DNA from: Streptomyces roseifaciens
GTDB lineage: Bacteria; Actinomycetota; Actinomycetes; Streptomycetales; Streptomycetaceae
NCBI RefSeq assembly: GCF_001445655.1
Contig: NZ_LNBE01000002.1
Location: 1 to 64,000, forward strand
Length of the DNA stretch: 64,000 bases
Reading direction: 5' to 3'
Shown: positions 1 to 9,173 of the stretch, piece by piece
How positions within the stretch are numbered: position 1 is the first letter of the stretch
How the letters are laid out: each line of letters begins with the position of its first letter
Notes under the pieces: generated by a model
What the model saw: the letters and a program-made list of their open reading frames with translations, nothing else
What the model was told of the DNA's origin: nothing
Database searches by the model: none
Translations under genes and position numbers: made by a program

Positions 1-12
1 AACAATTTTTAG

Positions 13-56
13 AAAAAGCCCTGGTGGGAACCTTGAGTTCCCGCCAGGGCTTTTTT
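13..56. terminator. Bidirectional intrinsic terminator
   Basis: A 19-base arm at 13-31 pairs with 37-55 around a short loop, with one G-T wobble. The hairpin has an A-run on the left and a T-run on the right, so it can stop transcription in both directions. It separates whatever lies upstream of the window from the phosphatidyltransferase gene. Confidence 0.85.
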
Positions 57-148
57 GCATTTCCGGGACCACCCTCCCCGCGGCCCGGTTGTGCCGAAGG
101 GTAAGGTCGGGGGGTATCGTTCGCATATTTCCCACAGGAGGCCCCCGG

Positions 149-739
149 GTGGAGGTCCAGGAGACGCGAGTCCAGACCGACCGCGTCCTCACCATCCCGA
201 ACATCCTCAGCATGGCGCGTCTGGTCGGCGTCCCTCTCTTCCTGTGGCTGATTCTTCAGAAGCACGACGGGTGGGCGCTGCTCGTCCTGGCCCTCAGCGG
301 CGTCAGTGACTACCTCGACGGAAAGCTCGCCCGGCGCTGGAATCAGATCAGCAGCCTCGGCCGGCTGCTCGACCCGGCCGCCGACCGGCTCTACATCCTT
401 TCCACGCTCTTCGGTCTGACCTGGCGTGAGATCCTTCCGCTCTGGATGACCGCCGCCCTGATCGCCCGCGAGGCGATGCTGCTGGTCATGGTGTGGATCC
501 TGAGGCGCCACGGCTATCCGCCGCCGCAGGTCAACTTCCTCGGCAAGGCCGCGACCTTCAACCTGATGTACGCGTTCCCGTTGCTGCTTCTCAGTGACGG
601 TGAGGGCTGGTTGCCGTCACTTGCCGCGATTTTCGGATGGGCGTTCGCCGGATGGGGTACAACCCTCTATTGGTGGGCAGGGATCCTCTATGTGGTCCAG
701 GTCCGCCGCCTGGTCAAGGCGGACGCCACGGCCGACTGA
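149..739 (+). CDS. CDP-alcohol phosphatidyltransferase family membrane protein
   Basis: Integral membrane enzyme of 196 residues that joins a CDP-activated lipid to an alcohol during phospholipid synthesis. The family signature D..DG..AR...G...D...D is complete: Asp54, Asp57, Gly58, Ala61-Arg62, Gly71, Asp75, Asp79. Several hydrophobic helices follow. I chose GTG 149 because AGGAGG lies at 136-141; an upstream ATG at 89 lacks a ribosome site and would add residues not typical of the family. It heads a co-directional block that matches mycobacterial order, where the equivalent is pgsA2 (Rv1822). The acceptor alcohol (glycerol phosphate, inositol phosphate or another) cannot be read from the sequence. 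Confidence 0.88.
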   Translation: MEVQETRVQTDRVLTIPNILSMARLVGVPLFLWLILQKHDGWALLVLALSGVSDYLDGKLARRWNQISSLGRLLDPAADRLYILSTLFGLTWREILPLWMTAALIAREAMLLVMVWILRRHGYPPPQVNFLGKAATFNLMYAFPLLLLSDGEGWLPSLAAIFGWAFAGWGTTLYWWAGILYVVQVRRLVKADATAD

Positions 740-824
740 TCTCGCCGCAGACTCCGGCCCTACTCCGGCCATCCCTGGCGTGAAGTCGGCATGACCGTCG
801 TCTCCCAAGGAGGACGCTTCCGAC

Positions 825-3320
825 ATGAAGGCCGTCGTGATGGCCGGCGGCGAAGGCACGCGCCTTCGCCCCATGACCTCGAGCATGCCCAAGCCGCTCC
901 TGCCGGTCGCCAACCGGCCGATCATGGAGCATGTGCTGCGACTGCTCAAACGGCACGGGCTCACCGAGACCGTGGTGACCGTGCAGTTCCTCGCCTCCCT
1001 CGTCAGGAACTACTTCGGGGACGGCGAGGAGCTCGGCATGGAGCTCACCTACGCCAATGAGGAAAAGCCACTCGGCACCGCGGGCAGCGTCAAGAACGCC
1101 GAGGAGGCGCTCAAGGACGACGCCTTCCTGGTGATCTCCGGAGACGCCCTCACCGATTTCGACCTGACCGACCTGATCCGTTTCCACAAGGAGAAGGGAG
1201 CACTGGTCACCGTCTGCCTCACCCGTGTTCCCAATCCTCTCGAATTCGGCATCACCATCGTCGACGAGAACGGCAAGGTGGACCGCTTCCTGGAGAAGCC
1301 CACCTGGGGCCAGGTCTTCTCCGACACGGTGAACACGGGCATCTACGTCATGGAGCCCGAGGTCTTCGACTACGTCGAGGCCGACGTTCCCGTCGACTGG
1401 TCGGGTGATGTCTTCCCGCAGCTGATGAAGGAGGGCAAGCCGGTCTACGGCTATGTCGCCGAGGGCTACTGGGAGGACGTCGGCACCCACGAGAGCTACG
1501 TCAAGGCCCAGGCCGACGTGCTCGAAGGCAGAGTCGACGTCGACATAGACGGTTTCGAGATCTCCCCGGGCGTCTGGGTCGCCGAAGGCGCCGAGGTCCA
1601 CCCCGACGCCACGCTGCGCGGCCCGCTCTACATCGGCGACTACGCCAAGGTCGAAGCCGGCGCCGAGATCCGTGAGCACACCGTCGTCGGCTCCAACGTC
1701 GTCGTCAAGAGCGGGGCCTTCCTGCACAAGGCCGTCGTCCACGACAACGTCTACATCGGCCAGCAGAGCAACCTGCGCGGCTGCGTCATCGGCAAGAACA
1801 CCGACATCATGCGTGCCGCCAGGATCGAGGACGGCGCGGTCATCGGCGACGAGTGCCTCGTCGGTGAGGAATCGATTATTCAGGGCAATGTCCGGGTCTA
1901 TCCCTTCAAGACCATCGAGGCGGGTGCGTTCGTCAACACCTCGGTGATCTGGGAGTCCCGTGGCCAGGCCCATCTCTTCGGCGCGCGTGGGGTGTCCGGC
2001 GTCCTCAATGTGGAGATCACGCCCGAGCTCGCGGTACGGCTCGCCGGCGCGTACGCCACGACGCTCAAGAAGGGCTCGACGGTCACCACGGCCCGTGACC
2101 ACTCCCGCGGTGCGCGCGCGCTCAAGCGCGCCGTGATCTCCGCCCTGCAGGCCAGCGCCATAGACGTACGCGACCTGGAGAACGTCCCGCTGCCGGTGGC
2201 GCGCCAGCAGACGGCGCGCGGCAGCGCCGGCGGCATCATGATCCGCACGACGCCGGGCGTGCCCGACTCCGTGGACATCATGTTCTTCGACGAGCGCGGC
2301 GCCGACCTCTCCCAGGCCGGGCAGCGCAAGCTCGACCGCGTCTACGCCCGCCAGGAGTACCGGAGGGCCTTCCCCGGGGAGATCGGCGACCTCTCCTTCC
2401 CCTCCAGCGTCTACGACTCCTACGCGGGCTCGCTGCTGCGGTCCGTGGACACCAGCGGAGTGGCCGAGGCGGGGCTGAAGGTCGTGGTGGACGCGGCGCA
2501 CGGCAGCGCCGGCCTCGTCCTGCCCAGCCTGCTCGGCCGGCTCGGCGTGGAGGCGTTCACCATCAACCCCGGGCTCGACGAGTCCCGTCCCACCGAGACC
2601 GCGGACGACCGGCGCTCCGGCCTCGTCCGGCTCGGCGAGATCGTGGCCTCGGCCCGCGCCGCGTTCGGCGTGCGGTTCGACCCGGTGGGCGAGCGGATCT
2701 CCCTCGTCGATGAGCGCGGCCGGATTGTGGAGGACGACCGGGCCCTGCTCGTCCTCCTCGACCTGGTGGCCGCCGAGCGGCGCAGCGGCAAGGTGGCGCT
2801 GCCGGTGACCACCACCCGCATCGCCGAGCAGGTGGCGGCGTACCACGGCACCCAGGTCGAGTGGACGACGACCTCGCCCGACGACCTGACCAGGGTCGGC
2901 CGCGCGGACACCACGATCTTCGGCGGGGACGGCCGCGGCGGCTTCATCGTGCCGGAGTCCACCAGCGTTTTCGACGGGACTGCCGCATTCGTCCGCCTCA
3001 TCGGGCTGGTGGCGCGCACTCAGCTCACGCTCAGCCAGATAGACGCTCGCATCCCGCGCGCCCATGTGCTCCGCCGCGACCTCGCGACCCCGTGGGCGGT
3101 CAAGGGGCTCGTGATGAGGTCCGTGGTCGAGGCGGCCGGGGACCGGCACGTGGACACCACGGACGGGGTACGGGTGGTCGAGGCCGACGGGCGCTGGGTC
3201 ATGGTGCTGCCCGACCCGGCCGAGGCGGTGACCCACCTGTGGGCCGAGGGACCGGACGACTCCTCGGCGCAGGCCCTGCTCGACGAGTGGTCGGCGGTCG
3301 TGGACGGCGCCGGGCGCTGA
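825..3320 (+). CDS. Sugar-1-phosphate nucleotidyltransferase fused to a degenerate phosphomannomutase domain
   Basis: An 831-residue fusion. Residues 1-230 are a nucleotidyltransferase with the intact GGEGTRLRP motif at residues 8-16 and the [11 protein letters not shown] loop, so it should make an NDP-sugar, probably GDP-mannose. Residues about 250-370 form a left-handed beta-helix. Residues about 385-831 resemble phosphohexomutases, but all four catalytic loops are changed. The phosphoserine loop reads RTTPGVPDS (from residue 474), the metal loop FDPVGERI (Asp619), the sugar loop GGDGRGGF (from residue 700), and the phosphate loop [10 protein letters not shown]. The mutase half is therefore probably non-catalytic, perhaps regulatory. 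AAGGAGG at 807-813 supports ATG 825. Such fusions are usually annotated as mannose-1-phosphate guanylyltransferase in streptomycetes. Confidence 0.85.
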   Translation: MKAVVMAGGEGTRLRPMTSSMPKPLLPVANRPIMEHVLRLLKRHGLTETVVTVQFLASLVRNYFGDGEELGMELTYANEEKPLGTAGSVKNAEEALKDDAFLVISGDALTDFDLTDLIRFHKEKGALVTVCLTRVPNPLEFGITIVDENGKVDRFLEKPTWGQVFSDTVNTGIYVMEPEVFDYVEADVPVDWSGDVFPQLMKEGKPVYGYVAEGYWEDVGTHESYVKAQADVLEGRVDVDIDGFEISPGVWVAEGAEVHPDATLRGPLYIGDYAKVEAGAEIREHTVVGSNVVVKSGAFLHKAVVHDNVYIGQQSNLRGCVIGKNTDIMRAARIEDGAVIGDECLVGEESIIQGNVRVYPFKTIEAGAFVNTSVIWESRGQAHLFGARGVSGVLNVEITPELAVRLAGAYATTLKKGSTVTTARDHSRGARALKRAVISALQASAIDVRDLENVPLPVARQQTARGSAGGIMIRTTPGVPDSVDIMFFDERGADLSQAGQRKLDRVYARQEYRRAFPGEIGDLSFPSSVYDSYAGSLLRSVDTSGVAEAGLKVVVDAAHGSAGLVLPSLLGRLGVEAFTINPGLDESRPTETADDRRSGLVRLGEIVASARAAFGVRFDPVGERISLVDERGRIVEDDRALLVLLDLVAAERRSGKVALPVTTTRIAEQVAAYHGTQVEWTTTSPDDLTRVGRADTTIFGGDGRGGFIVPESTSVFDGTAAFVRLIGLVARTQLTLSQIDARIPRAHVLRRDLATPWAVKGLVMRSVVEAAGDRHVDTTDGVRVVEADGRWVMVLPDPAEAVTHLWAEGPDDSSAQALLDEWSAVVDGAGR

Positions 3321-3324
3321 CGCG

Positions 3325-3352
3325 GACGCCGGGTCAGGACCCGGCGGGCGTC
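3325..3352. terminator. Hairpin after the nucleotidyltransferase gene
   Basis: A perfect 8-base stem (3327-3334 with 3339-3346, four-base loop) lies a few bases after the stop codon. There is no T-run, which is usual for streptomycete terminators. It separates the nucleotidyltransferase gene from the DUF881 operon. Confidence 0.5.
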
Positions 3353-3461
3353 GTCTCCTTGATGCCGGACCGGTGCCGGACCGATACCGGAGTGATCCCG
3401 CGTCCGGCGCGCCGGTGGGGCCATTGGGAGACGACGCCCCCGACGTGCGACGATGTGCGGC

Positions 3462-4385
3462 ATGTCGCAGCAGCCCCCCGTTCGGAGCACGGTCCCGCCT
3501 GCTCCGCGCCCCGATGCCTCCATGTCGCTGCTGACCAATGTGATGGACCACAGCCTCGACGACGGTTACGCGGAGGCGGCGGCCAGGCGCAAGGAGGAGG
3601 GCGGCAGCAAGCTGCCGAGCCCGCTGCGTGCGAAGCTGGGCCTCGCCGCGGCCCTGCTGCTCGCCGCAGTGGTGGTGACGCTGGGGGCGGCGCAGGCGCA
3701 GATATCGGCACCGACGCTGGCCAAGGAGCGCCAGCAGCTCATCGACCGCATCGAGCGGGAGACCTCGGCGGCCGACGCCCTGCAGAAGAATGTCGACACC
3801 CTGCGGAACGCCGTCGGCACCAAGCAGCGTGACGTCCTGGAGGAGCACGGCGGCGACAAGGCCGACGTGGTGTCGCTGCTCGCGGGTGCGACCGCCGTGC
3901 AGGGCCCCGGGGTCAAGCTCGTCGTGGACGATGCCAAGCAGACGAAGCAGAGCGGTGGCGGCGGTCCGCGCGAGAGCACCGGCTTCGCCGATACGGGCCG
4001 GGTGCGCGACCGTGACATGCAGCGCATCGTCAACGGCCTGTGGCAGTCCGGGGCGGAGGCCGTCGCGGTCAACGGGCAGCGGCTGACGGCGCTGTCGGCG
4101 ATCAGGGCCGCGGGTGACGCCATACTGGTGGACAACAAACCGCTGGTGCCGCCGTACACGGTGCTGGCGGTCGGTGACGGACAGCAGTTTGCGAATGCCT
4201 TCCAGCGCAGCGTCGACGGGCAGTATCTGCGTGTTCTGCAGCAGAACTACGGGGTCCGCTACAGCATTTCCGCTCAGGGGGACGTCCGGCTGCCCGCCGC
4301 ACCGAGCCTGATCGTACGTATCGCACAGCCGCAGGGGGGTGGCGCGGCCGGCCGCGCCACCGACACAGGGAAGGGCACATCGTGA
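3462..4385 (+). CDS. DUF881 family membrane-anchored protein (first copy)
   Basis: A 307-residue bitopic protein: a cytoplasmic N terminus, one membrane segment at about residues 58-78, a short coiled coil, then the extracytoplasmic DUF881 domain. That domain shows the family pattern of GPGVKLVVDD and GAEAVAVNGQRLT. The molecular function of DUF881 proteins is not established; in Gram-positive bacteria they flank the small basic protein gene near division or envelope genes. No good ribosome site precedes either ATG 3453 or ATG 3462. I prefer 3462 because the protein then starts MSQQ, and the transcript may be leaderless. The stop overlaps the next gene's GTG, so the two are translationally coupled. 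Homologous in position to Rv1823. Confidence 0.85.
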   Translation: MSQQPPVRSTVPPAPRPDASMSLLTNVMDHSLDDGYAEAAARRKEEGGSKLPSPLRAKLGLAAALLLAAVVVTLGAAQAQISAPTLAKERQQLIDRIERETSAADALQKNVDTLRNAVGTKQRDVLEEHGGDKADVVSLLAGATAVQGPGVKLVVDDAKQTKQSGGGGPRESTGFADTGRVRDRDMQRIVNGLWQSGAEAVAVNGQRLTALSAIRAAGDAILVDNKPLVPPYTVLAVGDGQQFANAFQRSVDGQYLRVLQQNYGVRYSISAQGDVRLPAAPSLIVRIAQPQGGGAAGRATDTGKGTS

Positions 4386-4714
4386 TCGCCGTATTGGGCC
4401 TCGTCGTGGGAGTCGTGGTCGGACTGGTCGTCCGTCCTGTGGTGCCGACGGCGGTCGAGCCCTACCTTCCCATCGCCGTCGTGGCGGCGCTCGACGCGGT
4501 GTTCGGCGGCCTCCGGGCGATGCTGGACGGAATCTTCGACGACAAGGTGTTCGTCGTGTCCTTCCTGTCGAACGTGGTCGTGGCGGCGCTGATCGTCTTC
4601 CTGGGCGACAAGCTCGGTGTGGGGGCCCAGCTGTCCACCGGTGTGGTGGTCGTCCTGGGCATCCGCATCTTCTCCAACGCGGCCGCGATCCGCCGGCACG
4701 TCTTCCGGGCGTGA
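4382..4714 (+). CDS. sbp: Small basic protein (Sbp/DUF1290 family)
   Basis: A 110-residue membrane protein with about three hydrophobic helices and the family phrases PLPIAVVAALDAVFGG-like and FFSNA-like near the end. Its GTG start overlaps the stop of the first DUF881 gene (GTGA), and the second DUF881 gene follows after 5 bases, giving the widespread DUF881-Sbp-DUF881 trio. The function of Sbp is unknown; in Bacillus it lies next to ftsA/ftsZ. Equivalent in position to Rv1824. Confidence 0.85.
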   Translation: MIAVLGLVVGVVVGLVVRPVVPTAVEPYLPIAVVAALDAVFGGLRAMLDGIFDDKVFVVSFLSNVVVAALIVFLGDKLGVGAQLSTGVVVVLGIRIFSNAAAIRRHVFRA

Positions 4715-4719
4715 GGCCG

Positions 4720-5949
4720 ATGAGCACCGACGACAACACGCCCGACGAGCCGGGATCCGCTTCCGCGGAGGAGCCGAAGAAGAAGGACGTTCCCGCCGGG
4801 GAGCCGGCGAAGCCGGGTACGGACGGCAAGGCGGGTGAGCCCGCCGAGCCCGCCAAGCCTGGCGCGCCCGGTATGCCGACTGCCGAGGACGACAAGTCCG
4901 GCAAGGCGGGTAGGGCTGATAGCGGTCGTAAGGCTGATAAGGCTGATAAGGCTGATAAGGCTGGTAAGGCTGGTAAGGCCAAGGAGCCGGGAAAGCCGGA
5001 GAAGTCCGTCGAGTCCGGGCCGGAGTCCGCTCCGGAAGGCGAGCCGGCTCCCGGTCCGGGAGCCGCGCCCGGGCCCGAAAGCGGGTCCGGAGCCGAAGGG
5101 AAGCCGGCGCCCGAGCCGGGACCGCGGAGCGAGCCGGGGCCCGAAGCGGCCTCCGAGCCGGAGCCCGGGCCCGAGGGGGTCGCTGCGGCCTCCGCCGCCG
5201 CGTCCGGGGCCGGCACCGCCGCCGAGCCTGTGACGGGCCGTCAGCGCCTGGCCAAGGCCTTCTGGCCGCCGCGGCTGACGCGGGCACAGCTCACCGTCGC
5301 GGTGCTGCTGTGCGTCCTCGGCCTGGGCCTGGCCATCCAGGTCCGGTCGACCAGCGACAACAGCGCGCTGCGCGGGGCCCGTCAGGAGGACCTCGTACGG
5401 ATCCTGGACGAGCTGGACAACCGCACGAAGCGGCTGGAGGACGAGAAGCGGCGGCTGGAGAGCCAGCGCACCGAGCTCGAGAGCAGCTCCAACCAGGCGG
5501 CGGAGGCCCGTAAGCAGACCGCGCAGAAGGAGCAGCAGCTGGCGATCCTCGCCGGCACGGTGGCGGCGCAGGGGCCGGGCATCGAGCTCACGGTGAGCGA
5601 CCCCAAGAACGCCGTCGAGTCCGACAAGCTGCTGGACACCCTCCAGGAGCTGCGGGCCGCGGGTGCCGAGGCCATCCAGATCAATGACGTACGGATCGCG
5701 GCCGACACCTATTTTTCGGGCGCGGCGGGGAAGGTGGAGATCGATGGAAAGAAGGTCTCGCAGCCTTACCGGTTCAAGGTGATCGGCAAGCCGCAGGATC
5801 TGGAGCCCGCGCTCAACATCCCCGGCGGTGTCGTGCAGACGCTGGAGAAGGAGCAGGCGGGCGTCACGGTCCGGCGGTCTGAGAAGATCATTGTGGACGC
5901 CTTGCGCCCGGCGAAGCGGCCTGACTACGCTCGGTCGTCATCGCAGTGA
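4720..5949 (+). CDS. DUF881 family membrane-anchored protein (second copy) with long low-complexity N terminus
   Basis: A 409-residue bitopic protein. Residues 1-185 are cytoplasmic, disordered and rich in Pro, Glu, Lys and Ala, and include a run of Lys-Ala-Asp/Gly triplets starting at residue 71. A membrane helix spans about residues 191-208. A strongly charged coiled coil (about 215-270) leads into a DUF881 domain with GPGIELTVSDP and GAEAIQINDVRI. I start at ATG 4720, five bases after the sbp stop; the open frame continues upstream over sbp but without support. Equivalent in position to Rv1825. The coiled coil suggests oligomerisation; the function is not known. Confidence 0.85.
   Translation: MSTDDNTPDEPGSASAEEPKKKDVPAGEPAKPGTDGKAGEPAEPAKPGAPGMPTAEDDKSGKAGRADSGRKADKADKADKAGKAGKAKEPGKPEKSVESGPESAPEGEPAPGPGAAPGPESGSGAEGKPAPEPGPRSEPGPEAASEPEPGPEGVAAASAAASGAGTAAEPVTGRQRLAKAFWPPRLTRAQLTVAVLLCVLGLGLAIQVRSTSDNSALRGARQEDLVRILDELDNRTKRLEDEKRRLESQRTELESSSNQAAEARKQTAQKEQQLAILAGTVAAQGPGIELTVSDPKNAVESDKLLDTLQELRAAGAEAIQINDVRIAADTYFSGAAGKVEIDGKKVSQPYRFKVIGKPQDLEPALNIPGGVVQTLEKEQAGVTVRRSEKIIVDALRPAKRPDYARSSSQ
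4930..4974 (+). repeat. Five tandem 9-base units inside the second DUF881 gene
   Basis: Three copies of AAGGCTGAT followed by two of AAGGCTGGT, in frame, encode a Lys-Ala-Asp/Lys-Ala-Gly ladder in the disordered cytoplasmic part. The codons GCT, GAT and GGT are uncommon for this GC-rich genome, which points to recent slippage expansion. Confidence 0.9.
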
Positions 5950-6139
5950 GGCGGGCGGTCATGCGGGCTTCAGAGGGAGGCCATGAGGTTGCGGGGGGTC
6001 GGCGCACCAAGTCGAGGGTGCGTGGTGGAAACTGTCTGTTGACCACGGACGTTGTATGGATGTCCAGGTCGGACGGTGTGTGCATCGAGGTTTTGTCCTG
6101 CCCCACGGGCGGGTCTGTTTCGGTCAAGGGGAATCGCCC

Positions 6140-6919
6140 GTGAAGTTGTTTGCGAAGTTGTTCGGCAAGAGCGCACGCCAGGACGGTGGCAGCGCCCGCC
6201 ACCGCGCGTCGCGTCCGGTTGAGGGTGGCGAGGGCCGGGAGGGCGCCCAGGAGGGGCGTCCGCTGTTCCGGGATCAGGTCGGAGCTCCGGGAGGAGACAT
6301 TCCGGGCGGGTCGGCTGTTGACCCTGCCGCCACCGGGCGCATAGGTTTCGGGGCACCAGCGACCTCGAGCGCGCACGGAGGGTCTGCCTTGCCGGTATGT
6401 ACGAGGTGCGGCCACCGGAACGCCGAGGCGAGCCGGTTCTGCTCCAACTGCGGTGCCCCGCTGAGGCCCGGTGCCGTGGCCGAGCGCGCCTCGGAGACCA
6501 CGTCGACCATCTCGATCTCCGGTCTCGAGGCGTACGACTCCGAGGCCACGGGTCAGACGCCGATCCCGTCGCTCTCTCCGGAGGCGCAGGCGGCCGTCGA
6601 CGCCCTGCCGCTCGGTTCGGCGCTGCTGGTGGTCCGGCGCGGTCCGAACTCCGGCAGCCGCTTCCTGCTGGACGGCGAGCTGACCACGGCGGGCCGGCAC
6701 CCGCAGAGTGACATCTTCCTGGACGACGTGACGGTCTCCCGCCGGCACGTGGAGTTCCGCAGAGCCCAGGACGGCAGCTTCACCGTTTCCGACGTCGGCA
6801 GCCTCAACGGCACCTACGTCAACCGCGAGCGGATCGACTCGGTGCCCCTGAACAGCGGCGACGAGGTCCAGATCGGCAAGTACCGGCTGGTCTTCTACGG
6901 CAGCCAGCGGGGCATCTGA
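6140..6919 (+). CDS. garA: GarA/OdhI-type FHA domain protein with N-terminal zinc ribbon
   Basis: A 259-residue protein. Residues 87-104 hold a zinc ribbon (Cys87, Cys90, Cys101, Cys104). An ETTS phospho-acceptor motif lies at 119-122, followed by a C-terminal FHA domain with the phosphothreonine-binding residues GRHPQSD, SRRH and SLNGT. The stretch from ALLVVRRGPNSGSRF onward is very close to mycobacterial GarA (Rv1827). GarA/OdhI, when its ETTS threonine is unphosphorylated, binds and inhibits 2-oxoglutarate dehydrogenase and glutamate dehydrogenase; Ser/Thr kinases of the PknB/PknG type relieve this. GTG 140 bases into the segment (6140) has AAGGGG upstream and starts a basic VKLFAKLF sequence. 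The zinc ribbon and about 80 extra N-terminal residues are absent from the mycobacterial protein. Confidence 0.88.
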   Translation: MKLFAKLFGKSARQDGGSARHRASRPVEGGEGREGAQEGRPLFRDQVGAPGGDIPGGSAVDPAATGRIGFGAPATSSAHGGSALPVCTRCGHRNAEASRFCSNCGAPLRPGAVAERASETTSTISISGLEAYDSEATGQTPIPSLSPEAQAAVDALPLGSALLVVRRGPNSGSRFLLDGELTTAGRHPQSDIFLDDVTVSRRHVEFRRAQDGSFTVSDVGSLNGTYVNRERIDSVPLNSGDEVQIGKYRLVFYGSQRGI

Positions 6920-6923
6920 CCTT

Positions 6924-6946
6924 CCCCCCGGGCTCCGTCCGGGGGG
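6924..6946. terminator. Hairpin between garA and the first MerR gene
   Basis: A perfect 8-base GC stem pairs 6924-6931 with 6939-6946 around a 7-base loop, immediately after the garA stop. There is no T-run. It is probably a terminator or processing signal within the block. Confidence 0.5.
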
Positions 6947-6961
6947 ACGCTAGGAAGGGCC

Positions 6962-7771
6962 ATGCTTCGAACACCGTCAGGCGGCACCGGGTCACCCGGA
7001 GCCGCCGGCGCGGAGGGACGGCTGGTGAGCATCGGTACGGTGCTCAACCTGCTGCGTGAGGAGTTCCCCGAGGTCACCATCTCCAAGATTCGTTTCCTGG
7101 AGGCGGAGGGCCTGGTGGAGCCGCAGCGCACGCCGTCCGGATACCGCAAGTTCAGTACGGAGGACGTGGAGCGGCTCGGCTGCGTGCTGCGCATGCAGCG
7201 CGATCACTACCTTCCGCTGCGGGTCATCAAGGAGCACCTCGAGGCGCGGGCCCGGGGCGAGGCGCCGCAGCTGCCCGCCCCCGCGAAGCCCCGTGATACC
7301 GCCCTCCTGGCCGACCACGGCCAGGAGGCCGGTCCGGACGCCGCGATCGGCGAGGCCGCCGTGCTCGCGGGTGCCGAGCTCGGGGCGCCCGTGCCCTCTC
7401 CGGCCGCACGGATCGGCCGGGAGGAAATGCTGAGTGCCACCGGTGTCACGGAGGGTGAGCTGGTGGAGTGGGAGTCGTACGGGCTGGTCACCGCGCACCC
7501 GGACGGCGGATTCGACGCCGATGCGGTGGCCGTGGCGCGCCTCGTCGCCGACCTGGGCCGTTTCGGTCTGGAGCCACGGCATCTTCGCGCCATGAAGGCC
7601 GCCGCCGACCGTCAGGCCGGCCTGGTCGAACAGGTGGTCGCACCGCTGCGGCGGCACCGCAATCCGCAGACCAGGGCCCATGCCGAGGCCACCACGCGCG
7701 AGCTCGCCACGCTCTCCGTGCGCCTGCACGCGGCGCTCGTGCAGGCCGCGCTGCACGCGGGCTCGCACTGA
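6962..7771 (+). CDS. MerR family transcriptional regulator (Rv1828-like)
   Basis: A 269-residue protein. The N-terminal winged helix (about residues 20-85) has the MerR pattern TISKIRFLEAEGLV and TPSGYRKF. The C-terminal region (about 140-269) is helical and has no metal-binding cysteine cluster. AGGAAGG upstream supports ATG 6962. Its place between GarA and DUF151 genes matches Rv1828 in M. tuberculosis. The target genes are not visible; autoregulation or control of the block is a reasonable guess. Confidence 0.85.
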   Translation: MLRTPSGGTGSPGAAGAEGRLVSIGTVLNLLREEFPEVTISKIRFLEAEGLVEPQRTPSGYRKFSTEDVERLGCVLRMQRDHYLPLRVIKEHLEARARGEAPQLPAPAKPRDTALLADHGQEAGPDAAIGEAAVLAGAELGAPVPSPAARIGREEMLSATGVTEGELVEWESYGLVTAHPDGGFDADAVAVARLVADLGRFGLEPRHLRAMKAAADRQAGLVEQVVAPLRRHRNPQTRAHAEATTRELATLSVRLHAALVQAALHAGSH

Positions 7772-7823
7772 CCGGCGAGTGCCCGACTACCCAAACCTGC
7801 CGGGCACGTCCTAGGGTTGCTGT

Positions 7824-8297
7824 GTGAACGAGCTCGATGTCGTGGGTGTCCGGGTGGAAATGCCCTCCAACCAGCCGATCGTGCTCCTGCGTGAAGTGGG
7901 AGGCGACCGCTACCTCCCGATCTGGATCGGACCGGGAGAGGCTACGGCCATCGCCTTCGCCCAGCAGGGCATGGCCCCGGCCCGTCCGCTGACCCACGAC
8001 CTTTTCAAGGACGTGCTGGAAGCGGTCGGCCAGCAGCTCACGGAGGTCCGCATCACGGACCTGCGCGAGGGTGTCTTCTATGCGGAGCTCGTCTTCGCCA
8101 GCGGCGTGGAGGTCAGTGCCCGGCCGTCCGACGCCATAGCGCTCGCTCTGCGCACCGGCACGCCGATCTACGGCAGCGACGGGGTGCTGGACGACGCCGG
8201 GATCGCCATCCCGGACGAGCAGGAGGACGAGGTCGAGAAGTTCCGCGAGTTCCTCGACCAGATCTCGCCGGAGGACTTCGGCACCAGCAGTCAGTGA
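7824..8297 (+). CDS. DUF151/bifunctional nuclease domain protein
   Basis: A 157-residue protein covering the complete DUF151 (BFN) domain, with the typical N terminus VVGVRVEMP, the LPIWIGPGEA motif and RPSDAIALALR. Relatives in plants were reported as bifunctional nucleases; the bacterial role is not settled. A -10 box TAGGGT at 7812-7817 lies six bases before GTG 7824, so the mRNA is probably leaderless. It occupies the position of Rv1829, between two MerR genes. Confidence 0.85.
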   Translation: MNELDVVGVRVEMPSNQPIVLLREVGGDRYLPIWIGPGEATAIAFAQQGMAPARPLTHDLFKDVLEAVGQQLTEVRITDLREGVFYAELVFASGVEVSARPSDAIALALRTGTPIYGSDGVLDDAGIAIPDEQEDEVEKFREFLDQISPEDFGTSSQ

Positions 8298-8476
8298 GCC
8301 GGCCGCGGCCCTGTGTGACGGCTCGCCGCAGCGCATCCGATTAGCCCTTCCCGGCACAGAGGCACGCAAAACCACTCTCTGGGTGATTATCACTCGGCGT
8401 GCCGAGTGTGGCGATCGTTGACGCACCCCGGGTGACTGCCTACCGTCGAGAGGGCAGGTCAAGGACGGAGGTCGGC

Positions 8477-9091
8477 GTGAGAAGCATGGGCGACGGGACG
8501 GCGGTCGGCAGTCCGTATCCGCTGTTCGGGGGAGCGGTCGAACCGGCACCCCGTCATGCCACTCCGGTGGAGGTCACCGCACCGCGAGGCCCGGAGGCCG
8601 ATCTGATCGGCTACCGCGGACCGACGGCGTGCGCAGCGGCGGGCATCACCTACCGCCAGCTCGACTACTGGGCGCGCACGGGCCTGGTGGAGCCGAGCGT
8701 GCGCCCCGCGCACAGCTCCGGCACCCAGCGGCTCTACAGCTTCCGGGACGTGGTGGTCCTCAAGATCGTGAAGCGGCTGCTGGACACCGGGGTGTCCCTG
8801 CAGAACATCCGCACGGCCGTCCAGCACCTGCGCTCGCGCGGCATGGCCGACCTGCCCCGGATGACGCTGATGAGCGACGGTGCCACGGTGTACGAGTGCA
8901 CTTCGCCCGACGAGGTCGTCGATCTCCTCCAGGGCGGTCAGGGCGTTTTCGGGATCGCCGTGGGCGTCGTGTGGCGCGATGTCGAGAGCGCCCTGTCCCA
9001 GCTGCACGGCGAGCGGGTGGACACGGGCGAGACGCTGATCCGCCCCAACCCCTCCGACGAGCTGGCCCGCCGCCGCAACCGCGTCGGCTGA
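8477..9091 (+). CDS. MerR family transcriptional regulator (Rv1830-like)
   Basis: A 204-residue regulator. A MerR-type winged helix spans about residues 40-115, with YRGPTACAAAGITYRQL, YWARTGLVEPS and TQRLYSFRDV, followed by a C-terminal domain without cysteines. I chose GTG 8477 because GGAGG lies at 8467-8471; an in-frame GTG at 8399 would add 26 residues with no ribosome site. It is the positional counterpart of Rv1830, which controls cell-cycle and division timing in mycobacteria according to the literature I recall. That role in this organism is inferred. Confidence 0.85.
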   Translation: MRSMGDGTAVGSPYPLFGGAVEPAPRHATPVEVTAPRGPEADLIGYRGPTACAAAGITYRQLDYWARTGLVEPSVRPAHSSGTQRLYSFRDVVVLKIVKRLLDTGVSLQNIRTAVQHLRSRGMADLPRMTLMSDGATVYECTSPDEVVDLLQGGQGVFGIAVGVVWRDVESALSQLHGERVDTGETLIRPNPSDELARRRNRVG

Positions 9092-9173
9092 CCGCCGCAG
9101 GACTGCGGCCCGCCGTGTGGGACCGCTCCGGCCGGGTGTACGTGGCGACCCAGCCGGTCGTACGTGCGTGCGA

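Noticed and set aside
714..5216. 1500-codon open frame on the minus strand
   Set aside because: It is the antisense of the nucleotidyltransferase-DUF881 genes, reads as a Gly/Pro/Arg-rich shadow, and has no family motif. High-GC DNA gives such frames.
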